A stretch of 64,000 nt of DNA from Phytoseiulus persimilis. Its lineage: Eukaryota; Arthropoda; Arachnida; Mesostigmata; Phytoseiidae. Every line of letters begins with the position of its first letter. Position 1 is the first letter of the stretch. The stretch lies in assembly GCA_037576195.1 (NCBI GenBank), contig CM075104.1:19546211-19610210 (forward strand), in the 5' to 3' direction. Shown here piece by piece: positions 27,601 through 40,010 of this stretch. The notes below the pieces were generated by a model, which made no database searches, was not told where the DNA came from, and worked only from the letters and a program-made list of their open reading frames with translations. The translations under genes were made by a program, and so were the position numbers.

Positions 27601-29149
27601 TAGCTCTGATCTGGATCTTCCAGGTTCTTCGTTCCGAGTTTCACCAGACCTCCGGCAAGCGGGAGTCAAAGTCTCAAACGCGGTCGACTCATTCGTCACG
27701 ATACCGTCAGTAGAGTAATTCTAAGAGGATTGTTTGAGTTATTCCGTCAGGGTGAATCTTCGAGATAGCAGAAAGCTCAGCCGGAATACGAAATAATCCG
27801 CCTAACAAATGTTTCCAGAAGGGCGTGGGAGGGTGAGCACCTCCATGTTACGGCACGGCGAAACGTCTAGATTTGCAGATTCTGATGTCTCGGCAACCGA
27901 CGAACGCAGGACGACGAGCGAACTCCATGAAGAAGGAGCGAAGGAGGATGGAACAGATTTGTTTCTTTGAGAGCCGCATTGCTAACGTTTGGAAACGGAA
28001 ATTCACCGATCCGCTCGATCGTCGAGAAATGCATCTCGGTCGAAACAATTCTTCATTCACGGAGACTCTCGGAGAACTCCCGGTTGAGTCACCACGCGGG
28101 AGGTCTCGTGTATCATTCTGTTTTATTCAGGACTCCGCGGAAAAATCAGCCGAATTGAAGCAGAACTCCACCGTTATTTATGATGATTTCGACGATAACT
28201 AAGTGTAAGTTTGGATCAGCAAATCTTGGGGTAGATCAAGCTCTTGATTGAATAAGTTGCGGACTTCAAACTTTTGCCACACGTTGATGATGTAGGCAGG
28301 GCTGTGAACGAAGTACCGTGGGAACTCCGCAGCCCTTATGATGAGTAAAGCTGGACGCTCATCGAGCCGCGTTCAACGAATCTCCGTGGGATTACCGGGC
28401 TTCGACGGATCTCGGCGTTCAACGACGAAAACCTTTTTAGACGATGACTTTCACTAAAATCCCTGGAAGTCGGAAAACGACCCTACTCCACCGTTCCATG
28501 ACATAAAGAAAGCCGATTTCCAGAAGTATAGCAAAGAATTAGAGCGATCGGCCGACGGCAAGCAACGGATCGAGGGTGCGAGCTGTCTGTCGTAACGTAT
28601 CGAGATGAGATGTGTGCCAACACGTTCCACATCGAAGTGTATGTTTCCGCCGAAATGGAAGCAGAGCGAATACCTGCCATCGCAACTACCTGGTCCCGAC
28701 GTTCATCACTTCCCTGTTCCGCTGAGTTCCTTGTCACTATACATTCTACTCGCTCCTCGGCGAATTTTCGGCGAAAATGCGAGATGGAGCCGCGAATTTC
28801 TGGCTGGAATGCCGCGATTACCGTCCAGCCCTGATGCGTCCAGCACAGGGAGGGAAACAGAGAAGTAATTTCGAGCAATGGAACCAAGTTTCCTCGGCGG
28901 ATGACGGAACTTCACAGTGTTGTCGAATCTTATACGAGATAGTCGTACCGGCTATCGCACAACTCATACTTAGGGATGTGAACCACCCAGCTTATATTTA
29001 CCTTCGGAGAGACAGCGACAGGGAGGCAGAACCAACCGAAGCAGTCGATTGAAGTCACGACATATCGAAAAGCCCAATAGAGTTTCAAATATTCAGAGAG
29101 ACCAGGACCAGTGTGCTACGAGTTTTGGAATCACCGTCATTCGTTCGAC
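18610..29149. other. No gene recognised (10.5 kb)
   Basis: The missing 5' exons of the receptor should lie in this stretch if they are in the window, but I could not find the expected Cys-Trp-Pro ectodomain pattern. Notable unassigned frames are 20339-20731 (minus, 130 codons), a pair of fully overlapping frames at 22293-22826 (minus, 177) and 22139-22594 (plus, 151), 23403-23876 (plus, 157) and 26419-26931 (plus, 170). A G run lies at 21877-21887 and an A run at 25030-25039. A degenerate GCATTTCGGG-type simple repeat spans about 20120-20230. Confidence 0.5.
20120..20232. repeat. Degenerate simple repeat of TTCGGCATTTGG / GCATTCCGGG type
   Basis: Irregular short units built on GCATTTCGGG, ATTCCGGGTT and TTTGATGTT follow one another for about 110 bases. 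They resemble the TCGGGATTCC-type arrays at 34.3 and 46.0-46.6 kb in composition, but not clearly enough to call the same family. Confidence 0.5.
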
Positions 29150-30305
29150 TCAAGAAACCCTGAGCGATTTGGAACTTTCAGTCTTGAACACCATCAGTCG
29201 CTCAAGATAGACAGGTCGTCTTGAAACCAGGCTTCGCTGTTGTGACTCGGGTTTCATCGAAATCAACATTTGAACATCTGGGGCGTTCCTTCGATCTGGC
29301 TGTTTTTTTTCTGTTGACTCATAAATGATCAGCAGAGATGCCCCTGAAAGCACTGTGAAGCGAGTACACACTCGATCGAGCATGATATCCTGGCGATCGA
29401 GCGAACCGAACACTCAACTCTTATCGAAGTCCGAGATATGAGCTTCTCGAAAACTACTCGTCCGTCGTCGTGCGTTCATACGTTGCTGAGATATGATACT
29501 TGGGGGCGCTTATCCGCCTACCCTAATCGAATGCGGAGATAAAAGCCTCAAGGCTGGACTCAGGAGAAGGAGGACGGCGGCCCAGTGGCGTGCCGAGAGC
29601 GCACGATTTGATCATCGCTTGCTCGAGTTACTCTTATATCGGAAGCACCCCTCATCGTTGAGCAGACGAGAAATGCGAACGAGCGCCGTCGAGGACTTGC
29701 TGGAATTTCTCGCTCATCCCCAAGGTCAAGGTGGTGGCGCAAAACGCGAGAGCGTTGAGAATCGAAGCTACCACTCACCAATGCATTCAGAATGGAAAAA
29801 TCTGCAAAACTTATGTCGAACTGAAAGCTTTCGATTTCAAGTTCGACGTGACCTGAATGCTCGGAGAACTCCAGAGGCAGTTGAGAGAGCTGGACGCTTT
29901 GTCTCTATTAAAAGTTGCCACAAGTCGAGATTGTCGAGTCGCTCGCGATCCCAAGGTGTTCATCTAACTCGTCCGACTCGTGATTACATGAAGGTCTGCC
30001 AGAACGCACACACACTGTGCTGTACCGCCAGGCGCACTAGCAGGCGAAAAGCCGGTTGGGTGACTGACCGACAGCCAGTCAGCGTTGCTCATCTCCAAGA
30101 GCAATTAGGTCGCTACGCCTCGAACGTACAACGTCGGAAAGGAGAATTGGAGCTCGAATGCGACGGCTCCTGAGAATGCAATTCAGAGCCAACGATCTGA
30201 AGCCGATCAGTGCTTTGACTCGGCTCACCTGGAAAAATGTGTCCCCCCACTACAATTTGGAACTAGCGTGCCTACGATTTGTGGCGATAGTTGAATTTTA
30301 TTCAG
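29150..30305 (-). CDS. Tentative three-exon gene fragment, unidentified
   Basis: Three minus-strand blocks splice in phase. 30305-30229 (25 codons plus two bases) ends TCCAG|GTGAGC. 29902-29779 (one base plus 41 codons) ends TTG|GTGAGT and includes ELEIESFQFDISFADFSI. 29389-29150 (79 codons plus stop) follows acceptor CGCCAG and includes TVLSGASLLIIYES. The alternating hydrophobic pattern of the second exon reminds me of lipid-transfer-groove (VPS13-type) strands, but that is a weak impression and I make no assignment. The plus strand here carries the longest frame of the window, so the two readings compete. No upstream exon or start was identified. Confidence 0.35.
29493..30173 (+). CDS. Longest single open frame (226 codons), hypothetical
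   Basis: An ATG-to-stop frame, Arg/Ser-rich and low in hydrophobics, with no domain, signal peptide or membrane segment seen. In random sequence of this size a frame this long is uncommon but possible. It overlaps two exons of the minus-strand model on the other strand, so at most one is likely to be real. It could be an antisense shadow. Confidence 0.2.
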   Translation: MILGGAYPPTLIECGDKSLKAGLRRRRTAAQWRAESARFDHRLLELLLYRKHPSSLSRREMRTSAVEDLLEFLAHPQGQGGGAKRESVENRSYHSPMHSEWKNLQNLCRTESFRFQVRRDLNARRTPEAVERAGRFVSIKSCHKSRLSSRSRSQGVHLTRPTRDYMKVCQNAHTLCCTARRTSRRKAGWVTDRQPVSVAHLQEQLGRYASNVQRRKGELELECDGS

Positions 30306-30654
30306 CTAGGCGTATCTCAGAGGGAGGGTCGCGTGGACGACCAGAACACTCTCATCGTCAGAAGAGAGCGAGGTGCAGTATTCCGACATGGTTATTCTCG
30401 ATGATGGTACCGTCATTGTCCAGAGACTCATTCGGCTTCAGACGCTACCGATGCAGTCGTTCGTAGAATGGAAACCGATGAAAGAGATTTGCCACGTTGG
30501 CGCCAACAGGGCCTTTGAGCGGTGCTGAGTTCGGAATCTCATCCCCAAGCGTGTTCTGACTGCGGGTCGCGGATGCCCGGGCCCGGCCTCGAATTCCCGG
30601 GTCCTTGGGTCCAGTCTCGGATCCGTTAACGAGTGATTATCCATTACGGAGTAC

Positions 30655-31110
30655 TCCATCCATTCATGGAGATGATTCCGGGGTCCAACTAACCATACCT
30701 TCCCCGTCCCATGGAAATGATTCCGGGGTCGATTCGACCATAATTTTCAGGGGATATTGAGATGATCCCGAGGTCGATCAGACCAAACTTTTCCAGATCC
30801 ATGGAGATGATTTTGGGGTCGATCTGACCAAAATTTCGGGGGATCCGGAAGTCTATCTCCGTGAAACCCTCAAGTATGGTCATATCGACTCAGGAATCAC
30901 CTCAATGGACAAAAAAAAATACTGTCGGATCTATCGCGGAACTCCGTCCATGGACTCCCAAACGTATGGCTAGATGGGCCCCGGAATCGCCGCATCAGGC
31001 GCCAAGAAGAATGGTCCGATCGCCCCTGAAATCACCTCCATGGATCCCGAAAATCGTGGCCAGATTGACCTCGAGATCAACTCCATATATCGGTAGCCGG
31101 CCATCGAAGG
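30655..31110. repeat. Inverted cluster of 45-bp minisatellite family
   Basis: From 30655 to about 30880, units of the form GATTCCGGGGTCGATTCGAC followed by CATAATTTTC are repeated, each near a CCATGGAGAT spacer. From about 30885 to 31110 the same units run in the opposite orientation (TATGGTCATATCGACTCAGG, GAATCACCTCCATGG). The result is a head-to-head arrangement with the switch near 30880. Units are diverged. The left half is open in a minus frame with a 15-residue period; the right half is open on plus. Confidence 0.8.
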
Positions 31111-34055
31111 TCCAGCCGCGGATACCCGGGTTCAGGACAGAGTATCAGACCCGGTTCTGCTATGCCTAGTGCCGACTGGACGCCGCATCGATGGAGGATT
31201 GGAACCGAACCAAATCAAATTTGGTCCAGGACTCCACTCGGCTAACTTCCCTTCCGCGAATCCGAACCCCCAAGGTTACGTCGGGATAACGGGGGTACCC
31301 GACGCATTGAGGCGAAGAATAGAACTTCTGGAAGTATCGCCTTCAGCCGCAAGGTCAGGGCAACATGGCTTGCTTGGTACCAAACGCGGCTCTGGAGCTC
31401 CACTTTGTGTTCGATGGATCTGTATTCTACTTCGAGAGTCAGCGAGCGTTACTCCTCGCACCTACTGCAACCGAGCTGGCTATGAGGCTTCTCAAGCGGC
31501 CACCGCAGGAGATGAGAGTTCATGTATTTTCATGCAGGTGATGCCGTTCGCGTTTTGATAAGAGGCTGCAAAGTTCAGCCAGTCCGTTGAAACTCTCCTA
31601 AACACTATTTCTCGACAAGCGTCAACAAAGATGGTGGAGAGTTCAACCAAACTGATGCTCGAAGCCCGCCCCTCCACCGGGTGCTTGCTGAGTGGCCGCT
31701 ACTCGACAGCTGAAGTCTGTATCCCCGGAACTCGCTGCGGGAATCCTTTGTCCAGATTCCGGAATAACGGCCGCGTCGGGCTCTTTTTTCAAAGAAAGAA
31801 CACTATTCCCATCTTGTCGCTGAGAAGATTGAAATTCAAAGTTCATTCGCGCAGCTAGCTCAAGTTGCGCCCGGGGTAGACCGGAAGAAGTGTCCCCCCC
31901 CCCTCACCCAGGCTGAACCCGCATGAAAATTCCGTGACCAATGGGGAGAGATTCTTGGACTCCAAAATAAGGTCAGTTGATTCAATATTATCAATATACT
32001 GTGGCGATCCGGATCGCGCATGATGGGCCTTGTATGCAACGAGATTTTCTATGAGAGCTTCCAAGCCTGTTTTTCCCCTCCCGGCTCTCTCACTACTCAG
32101 AAGCCATTGTGCGCCCCAGTCAGTGGCTCATGATCTGCTCCGAATTGCTGAAGAAGCTCTCACAGTTTGATGTTATATCGGTTATGGGGAGGAGAATTTA
32201 CGTTAAGCACGAAAGTCCGGAAACACGCTCCCAACACCGTATTGGATGATGAAGCCAAGGAGCATCATCGCGATAGCAACTCGCGCATGCTCCCCGGCAC
32301 GGACCAACATGTTACTGTCATTCATCTCATCATGGAGCTCTTTTATTTGATCGAACTGAAACTCCTCGAATTTCCTCAAATTGGATCTCACTTCCCTCAG
32401 CTTCGCACCCCTGAGTGCGCCACCACTTTCGCGCCCGGAGAACGTGCCCTCTCCCCTTCCGTAGATATTCATTCCTTAGAGAAGTGGTCCAGAATGTCTT
32501 CGTAGCTCCCACGATCAGCCTGGACGTGTCTGGAGGGAAATACTTCCAGTTAAACTTTCAGTGGTGATTCCATGCAACCTCTTTCTGTTTGGCTTGGTCG
32601 TCCGGTCCTCATCGATCCGGCTAGTCTCCAGGCAGTACCGACGAAACGTGTCAACGTTATCGACCGAACGTCGTGATCGATACTCCGCCTAACTACCGAA
32701 GGCCGTTGGCATATCGTTGGGTCGCAGCAATCAGGCCACTCCAGGGAACTGATTCATGTCCGCAACAAATGAACGGCTGAACTCTATTCCTCTAATCGAG
32801 AGGCTCCTCAACTCCCTGGCAGTGTGATTCTCCTCTACTCAACAATTTCAAGCGCCTAGGTGCAGGATTTTGCAGAGTTGAATTGCCTGATTTCCGTCGC
32901 ACCCGAGATCTGGGTGGGGAACAATCTTCGCCATATCGTCCGCACATCCCCCTTCTTTTACAGTCTAGAGTTGATCATTTGAGTTGCAGAAGTTTTTGAA
33001 TCGTAACGAACTTGCGATCGGAGCTTCATGGCTTGGAAGAGCCGCTATCAGCATTGAGATAAAAAGTTTGGTTCCGGATGACAAAATCGTAGTCTGTGTA
33101 TGTTCCCATCATCGGTTCGGGCCTCGGCTCTCGGCGACAATTCGAGAATCCCTTCCTCATGCAGGAAAAAGTCCCCCCACGAACGAATTCGTCGGCCTGT
33201 ATTGAAGGACCTCGATTCTTCAGATAGAGCGGACACAATGCGTGGAGCTCCAAGTCTTTTGCAAAGTTTGCGCTCTTTCCCTTAGGACCGCAGTCGACGT
33301 TCGATCAAGAAGTCGAGCCGCACAAGGAGTTTCTAAAATCTGTGGTCTGTCGCCTAGAGCTCAGGGTCGGAATCAGACTGCATTCATCCGTCTTTCGATC
33401 CTATCTGGTACTTCCCCTGTTGGTGCATACCGGGGAGCTCGAATGCTCAGACTCCCCACTCGAATAACCGCGATTCCGAACACCTGGTTACCCGACTACT
33501 TCTCCCCTGGTAATCGAGCCCCAGTTGAAGTCTCTCGTACGCCCAGCCTTGAGTCTGGGGAAGACTTTGGAAGTATTGGAGACAGCTGAGCTTTCAGAGG
33601 AAACATCAGAAGCGTCGGATGCGATTAGCAGCGGCGAAACACGTGGCTTGAACGCCATTCAGATGCCTCGGTCCAGCGGCCAGACGTAATATTCTTCTAT
33701 CTAGCATCATTTGTTGTCATTCTGCGGAAAATGATGGATAGCACCATGCGTGGGGCAGCATCGGGCCGCCCGGTGCGTCGGGCGGGGATCATCTGACCCC
33801 TCAGTGCCTGCAGGTGAGGGAAGGGAGTGCTCCCACGAGTTTATTCGAAATATCCATGATTTGGACGAGACCTCAGAGTGCTGACTCTTTCGCTATCGAT
33901 TCGGGTGAACCACAATGGATTTGAAGTCCGTATCGCGATCTTGAGGCTGGGTTCCGAAGGATTCAATCATGTAAGGGTCGCGTCGACATCTCATTTCGAA
34001 CATGTGATAGAGCTGTGCCCACTCATCAGTTTGGGATCGCGAACTCGATGGATTT
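31111..34055. other. No recognised gene; a few candidate frames
   Basis: Apart from the possible first exon at 31365-31537, I see no assignable coding. A minus frame at 32203-32472 contains Glu/Lys-rich helices followed by a hydrophobic segment (VAIAMMLLGFIIQYG), while its antisense at 32167-32505 is equally open. A minus frame at 31855-32064 ends near a GTGAGG donor. Confidence 0.45.
31365..31537 (+). CDS. Possible first coding exon of an unidentified gene
   Basis: An ATG in the context CAACATGG opens a 57-codon frame ending at CAG|GTGATG in phase 2. It begins MACLVPNAALELHFVFDGSV and continues with a Leu/Arg-rich stretch. I could not place the second exon downstream and do not recognise a family. 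A longer frame in another register (31169-31558) overlaps it. Confidence 0.25.
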
Positions 34056-34385
34056 CTGTGTATGGCTGGGGTTGACGAGCGCTGTCAGGATCTAACCACG
34101 ATGGGACGACCTCGGATGATTCTGAATTCAAATATGATTCTGGGACCCGCGCTTTCTCCGGAAGATACTGCATGAGGGCACCGGATCGCTCCCCTGCCAA
34201 TCACATCCGCGGCTTACACAAGTCCTTGACAAACCTCAGCTTCCTCTCACACTACTCTAGTTCTCGTTCAGATTCCTTGCTGAACATAGAAGTCTTGTTG
34301 ATTTTCGCCAGGGCTCTATAGGAGAGAGAGGTTGTCGGGATATCGGGTTTTCAGGATCCCGCACCCGAATCCCTTTATCTATCTA
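34056..34385 (+). repeat. Dispersed repeat family, copy 1
   Basis: Shares a long collinear match with 46255-46600 in the same orientation: GATGGGACGACCTCG, then GGAAGATACT, CCTCAGCTTCCTCTC, CATAGAAGTCT and TTGATTTTCGCCAGGGCTCT, ending in a short TCGGGATATCGGG-type simple array. The two copies differ at many sites, so this is an old interspersed element. No coding capacity is visible, and no terminal repeats or target-site duplication could be fixed by eye. Confidence 0.8.
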
Positions 34386-34856
34386 AGAGGGAAGACGAAG
34401 GATATGGAATTCAAATACTGAGCTTTCCGCAATCACAGATCCTGCATAGATCCGCCATGCAAATGCATGATCGACAAACAAGGATTCCGCAAAGCCCAAT
34501 GCGGACCTCGCGACGTGTTTGAGGCGATCTTGAGAGGAAGAATTCGTGCAATTCATCATCGACGTGCCTTCTCGAGGGCAGCTGCTTCAGCTCCCCCATG
34601 TCTTCGGCTGCTTGAAACCGAATGTCGAAGCGGTAACAGACAACGCGATCCGAGAGGAAATGCTTTGGTATGACCGTTGAACTCTATCTAAGTTCGACCG
34701 GTCCATGGTGAGCCATCGATTCTGTGTCCGGGGCATTACAGCGAAAAGTGATGCGGCGAGGGGAAAAGTTAATGACCTTCTGGAGGAGTCGCTCGTCCTT
34801 CTTGAGGTATGGACGCCAAAACTCGCAGCAGTAGATGTGGCATGATTCCACGAGAG
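34386..34856. other. No gene recognised
   Basis: Short frames on both strands only (62-98 codons), without motif or consistent splice signals. Confidence 0.5.
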
Positions 34857-34905
34857 CAGGGGTGGGCAACTTGATGCGGCCACGCAAACTTACGGGCCGC
34901 CACAG
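34857..34905 (+). mobile_element. hAT-type terminal sequence (left end)
   Basis: CAGGGGTGGGCAACTTGATG followed by CGGCC and GGGCCGCC matches the canonical start of many animal hAT elements (CAGGGGTGGGCAA...). In this orientation the element would extend to the right. I found no matching right end or transposase nearby, so it is probably a truncated or non-autonomous copy. Confidence 0.6.
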
Positions 34906-37900
34906 AAAACTATGGACACATTATCAGCTGATTCCCAGCAAGAGATAGAGTTGGTTGTGTGCTGAAGGGCGATCGTATGTTGTTTTCTCTTGATTCTAGC
35001 AAATATTTTCCGAGCACCAGCGGCAGACGTTTGGTTCGTATAGACCTTCGTCCGATCATTGTCTGAGGGGTTCAACTGCGAGGATTGAGTCAAGCGAGTT
35101 CTGACGAACGTCCGTCTCGGAGTGCATCTCCGGGAACCGACCGTTTGGGTGCTAAGAAGTGTACTCGTATTCGCCACAGGCAGCAGTGATCTGCGAGCGA
35201 AGCGAGTCTTCTAAGAGGTGTGCTGACGAGTTTTTGAGGGCGATCGAGTGACCACATGCGATTCCAATGAGCGGTTCTCATCGCCCGTTCCACCGACGGT
35301 CATACTCTTCTAAGAGAAGTCATATCCTTGCGGAAGGTCCTAGGCCTGGGCATAAGAGGAGGGAGAATAAGGACTTGCTGCTCAAAACCATCCTGCATCC
35401 CTCTAGATGGAGGGGAGCTGCGCAAATTCCTCATCTGGTATTTCGTTGAACATCTAGCGGCTGTTATGAGCAGGTCAAGCGGTTAGTCGAATTCCCCTCC
35501 GCTCACGAGTCAGGAGCTGTGATCCGTTGGAATATTGAATGCCGCAAATAAGCGCCCGTGTATGGGAGAATTGCGAGCCTTTTCGTCGGACGTTCGGAAG
35601 CTTCATAAGCCAATAGTGAGAGAGGGAGGGAGGGCAGTGGTGCGGGCTGTGTGATCCGTGTGGTGAACTTTTTTGGTATTCTCTTGCGAGATTCAATGGC
35701 ACGATGGGCTGTTCCAAACTTTGCAGTCGGATGCCCTGAAATTTCCGGTCAAGCCAGTGCGTGGTTGTAATTCGGCGAGTTGCAGCCGGTTTGTCATTCT
35801 GCTACCAGACTACAAGACACACGAGCCATAAAGAAGATGATGCTCTCATCTGCCTCGCTGCACATCTGTATCTAATCCTTGTCATCATTTGACGGGGCTC
35901 AACGACTCAATCAGAGTCTGAGGCATGCTCCAGCTTCGATTCTTTCCTGGTTCGACGCAGAGCACGTCGCTCCGTTTTTTTGTCGATTCCCGTACCCTGA
36001 AGTCGCGGCGACAAACTGACAGCTGTTTCTGCACGAGCCGCAACACACCGCACCTTTTCTTGTTCCTGCCAGCACCCCGTCTTGCTCGTCGAACGGAATG
36101 AAATCGATTTGTTTGCGTTTCCCCGAAACATCCTCTGTGCTTTGCCTCCGATTGGCGCCATGAAATATTGATCTTCGCGGCGATCGAAAGACGCCGAAAA
36201 TATTTGCGCTATTTTTCCAGGGATATAACGTGGGAAGTGGAACCGGTAACGTGTACTTTTCCTTGTTGCTGAGATCACGCGAAACTGCTACAAGTGTATG
36301 ACAGGCCGCAATTGAAGAAGCAATCCCTGGATGTCAGTTATTTCGATCGAATGAGCTCGATTGGTTGTACGCTTCACGATATGAATCCGTCCCAACAGCC
36401 TCATCAGGGACGACATTGTGGAGCTGGGAGCGACATCAAAACGCTGCCGTTGCTCCATTCAAAAGAAGCGGAGGAACAGGGAACCAGTGCGGACAGCACT
36501 ATCGCCGCAACGGGCTCGTTCTTGGCCAGCCATGCTCATTTCACATCTGCTGAACGATGAAGAGTTGGAGCGAACATAACTTCGGAGGTCCCCATGATCT
36601 CTTCCTGACGACGACGGAGTATCTCCAGAGATCATCAGGCCTTGATTGCTCCTGGAGGCTTGACTCCCCCGAAGTGACAATCATACTCATTAACGCTCCA
36701 AAACGAAGGGTCGAAGTCATCACTGGTCTCGGAACCGAGTCGTATGGCTCGTTGCACTGAGCTGCGAGCTCAATGTGAGTTGCTGGAATCATCTGCAGCA
36801 CTTCTCGTGCCCAAGCACGAGTTTTCAAACGTTCGGTGTTCGTTGAATAACAGCTTTCCGGCAACGTTATTCGGTGTGCAGGAAATGAGGATTTCCAGAG
36901 ATCGGGTTCGACCTCCGGTCTTGACGCCATTCCCGTTCAAGACGTGCGATCTTTCGATGAACCGGTCATCCAGAGAGGAGGTTTCTTTCACATCGCAAGA
37001 GTTCCTCACGATCATCAGGAGCTTCGCGATCGGTGCTAATTAAGCCTCTTGAAACGATCCATCGAATAGCGCTGTATTCAAAGGATCCGTCCGAACGCGG
37101 CGATGCTCATGGGGACGAGAATCCAAGTTTCCAAGGACTTACTGTGGTTGGGCTTTGCTGACGCTTCACGGACCGCTCTCGATAACTCGCTGAGGATTTT
37201 CAAGATTCTCAGTGGTCGCGAAGATTTCTCGGATGCTAGCGGAAGATTACTGTTGGAACTCCCAATCGTAATTTTGATTTCTTCAAGCTCGTCGATTGTC
37301 CTACCGCAAGAGGCACCCCGGTGATCATGCAACTCTGCAGCTCCTCGTTACAGATATGATCGACCGGTAACACCGCAACCGAGGGAATATCGGCGCATAT
37401 CGCTAATCTCAGCTGATTTCGCTGAGGTTCAGGAAGCAGTTTGAAGCGTTCGACTCATCAATGATGTGTCTTCAGCGGGAGGATTTGGAGGGAACGTTAT
37501 CCCTCGATTGCCTTGTGAAATGGTGGCGATATTACAGACACAACTCAGGAATCTATTTCCTTGAGAAATGGCTCCGTAGCTCTTGAGGAATGTCGACAGG
37601 GAAATACCGATCAGCAGTGTCTGCTCCAGGAATGCTGCACCGGTTCCCACTATTCCCTTGCGAATACCGGGCGTAAATTGCTCATGGATAACCGATGTCT
37701 TTTGCGACTCCTTGGAACCTTGTCTCCCGCGAGTCTGCTATGATTTCATGGCTCTGGGATACAACCCCCTTCCGTAGTCCACGACAGCCCGGTCCCGTGG
37801 GTGCCAGCAACGATGTAACGGAGTAGGAAGCTGTGATAAAGGATGACGCGGGCAGGTTCTCTTTATCTCCTCAGCCGCGAAAGTCGGATGACGTTCCGCG

Positions 37901-40010
37901 AGTTTTCCGATTTGGCGTCAAAGTCTTGAGAGTGTTCGAACAAACCAGGCCTGGCCCTGGGAGAATGAGTGTTGTTTGAAGGTGAACACGTAGCTTCCCC
38001 AGGTCCCATCACTTTCTTCCCGAGCGACTCGCTCTCCTGAACGTGGACGGTGATAACCACTGCCAGGGGCTTCTTCTTCCGGATCGAGAGAACAGAGCGC
38101 AGCTGCTTTTGTACGGTTTTCGATGAGAACAGCGAACGCGAGGCCACCGTCAATGGAGTCAACAAATTCCGAGGAGCACTCCTAGACCCATCTGTACCGA
38201 CTTCGAGGATGGACAAATCGCGGAACATAGTTTCAAACTCCAATTGATCACAGGCCGCCCATATCCACGGCAATCGTCACATTTCCTCGAGCGAAGTTGG
38301 TTAATCTCGAACGCTCCTTGGCTCGAGGAGGAGAATCAATGATTTAAGGCCATTTTCGAGACCATGTATCATTCGGCAAGGTTGGAAAATACAATAACCC
38401 CCTGTGCTCCGGGAGTGTTTGTAAGAACGGACGCGTTTGAGTTCTGGTGCTTTCCTCCTCAAGGTGTTCCGGGATCATCCGGAGCTGCAATGGGAGCTCG
38501 CTCGTTCCGGACTCGAACGCTGCACACAGAACGGAATAAGATCAAGATTGATTCTTCTGGGAAGGGACGGTCTCTATCCGACGACAGGCGGATTTTGAGC
38601 TCGTTACGCGATTCCGGTGTGACCTTTCGACAACTATCCTCAAATAAACTATGAAAAGGCGGCGGTTACTCTGCAGCTGCTCTCGTGACGCAAAACGCTG
38701 CCTCATCGCGCGCAGACTCGGGTTGCGCCAACGATAATGAGAGACAAGAAGTAAAAAAGCCACCGGTAGCGAGGAGACTCGCCTACATTCTCCTCATAGC
38801 ATCAAGAATAAGCTCCGTCTCAATTAATTTTGACTGGATCACGAGCTGGCCTCCGAGTTCAGATTGGATTTCTCCGGAATTCGTACGAGCTGGGAAAAGC
38901 AATTCTCAAATCTTATTTCGGACCGGCGCAGCTACGCATCCGCCTCAGCAGCACGGCGATCGCCAGCTTCGCAACGACACTTCTGGCCTGACAGAATCGA
39001 ACTGCACGTAACAGGACGGAGTTCAAAGTGACCGAGTATTGTCAAACTTTACTTATATTCGCGCCAGCCGAATTCTCCAGTGTCTCGAGTGGATTCGGAA
39101 TGGGGAATCGACTGGTAGCTATAGAGGGACGCTTGGAGTTGTGCGTGCTTGATCCACTGTTTCCGATACTTGTCCGGGAATCCAGCTCGAGATTTGCTCG
39201 AAAAAGAAACGGAAACGATGAGCTCGCTGTCCGAGGAGGGAGCGTGCTCTTCCACCCTGACAAAGGTTTGAGAGGGAACAGAATAATTCATCATCGAATC
39301 CATCTCCCAGACCGTTTATAGGAAATTCTTTATATCTGAACTAATATCTCGCCTAGGCAGAGCCAAGAAACTTCTTGCTGTTGGGAGTTCATCATGACCC
39401 ACCCAGAGTGACCACCGTTCCCTCGCGTAATGAATTTACTTCGATTAGGTCCTTCAACGGCCACCACGCGTAACTCGAGCCCCTGCCCCCAAAAGATTGT
39501 TCCAGCCGAGAGTCGGCGACGGAAACTTGAGTGTCCAGGGAATTCCGCCTCCCATGGATGATTCGGGAGGCATTCGAATAGCATCGGCACGAAGAATCTC
39601 ATGGAGCCTCCGGGAATATTACTTTGGCTGTTCCTATAGTGTCGCGGCCCCCCTGCTTGGACGCTCTTCGGAACAAGTCGTCTTCAGTTTCTTGATTCGT
39701 CATCGATAGTCATCATTATTCTCTCGTTGGAGCCACTAGCACGAAGATAGTTACGGGAACAAAATCAATCATCAATTGTGCTCAAGCTCTTCACGAAATC
39801 GGTTGACATATCGAGCTTCTGAGAATGTCAAATAAGCATAAAGGCTCCCTCATGACCAGGGAGGGGTATGTGGAGCCGGCGGACAATGCAATTAGAGTGG
39901 CAAAACTGGTGATTTTTTTTCACAAGCTACCGGGAGCTTTGTGGGTATTCCTCCACTCTCTCAAAGATACCCCTTAGCCTCAAGTGACCGAGATGTGCTC
40001 TTGTACTCAC
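34906..40010. other. No gene recognised (5.1 kb)
   Basis: Contains several unassigned frames: 35907-36278 (minus, 123 codons, with a second minus register also open), 36541-36930 (minus, 129), 37863-38273 (minus, 136) and 36744-37043 (plus, 99). Weak look-alikes of CUB, MAM and sugar-transporter segments were considered and not accepted. Confidence 0.45.

Noticed and set aside
36557-37043. Plus frames with CSWRLDSPEVTIILI and a later Ser-rich strand, suggestive of a CUB domain
   Set aside because: The two pieces do not join in phase through any plausible intron, and antisense frames are equally open.
37429-37731. A minus frame with HEQFTPGIRKGIVGTGAAF that faintly resembles a sugar-transporter helix 4-5 region
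   Set aside because: The expected aromatic residue before the Glu and the WR motif after the helix are absent. No flanking transporter exons fit in phase.
39330-39602. A minus frame with LELRVVAVEG and GNGGHSGW, like part of a MAM domain
   Set aside because: Too short, and it lacks the conserved domain ends. Probably chance.
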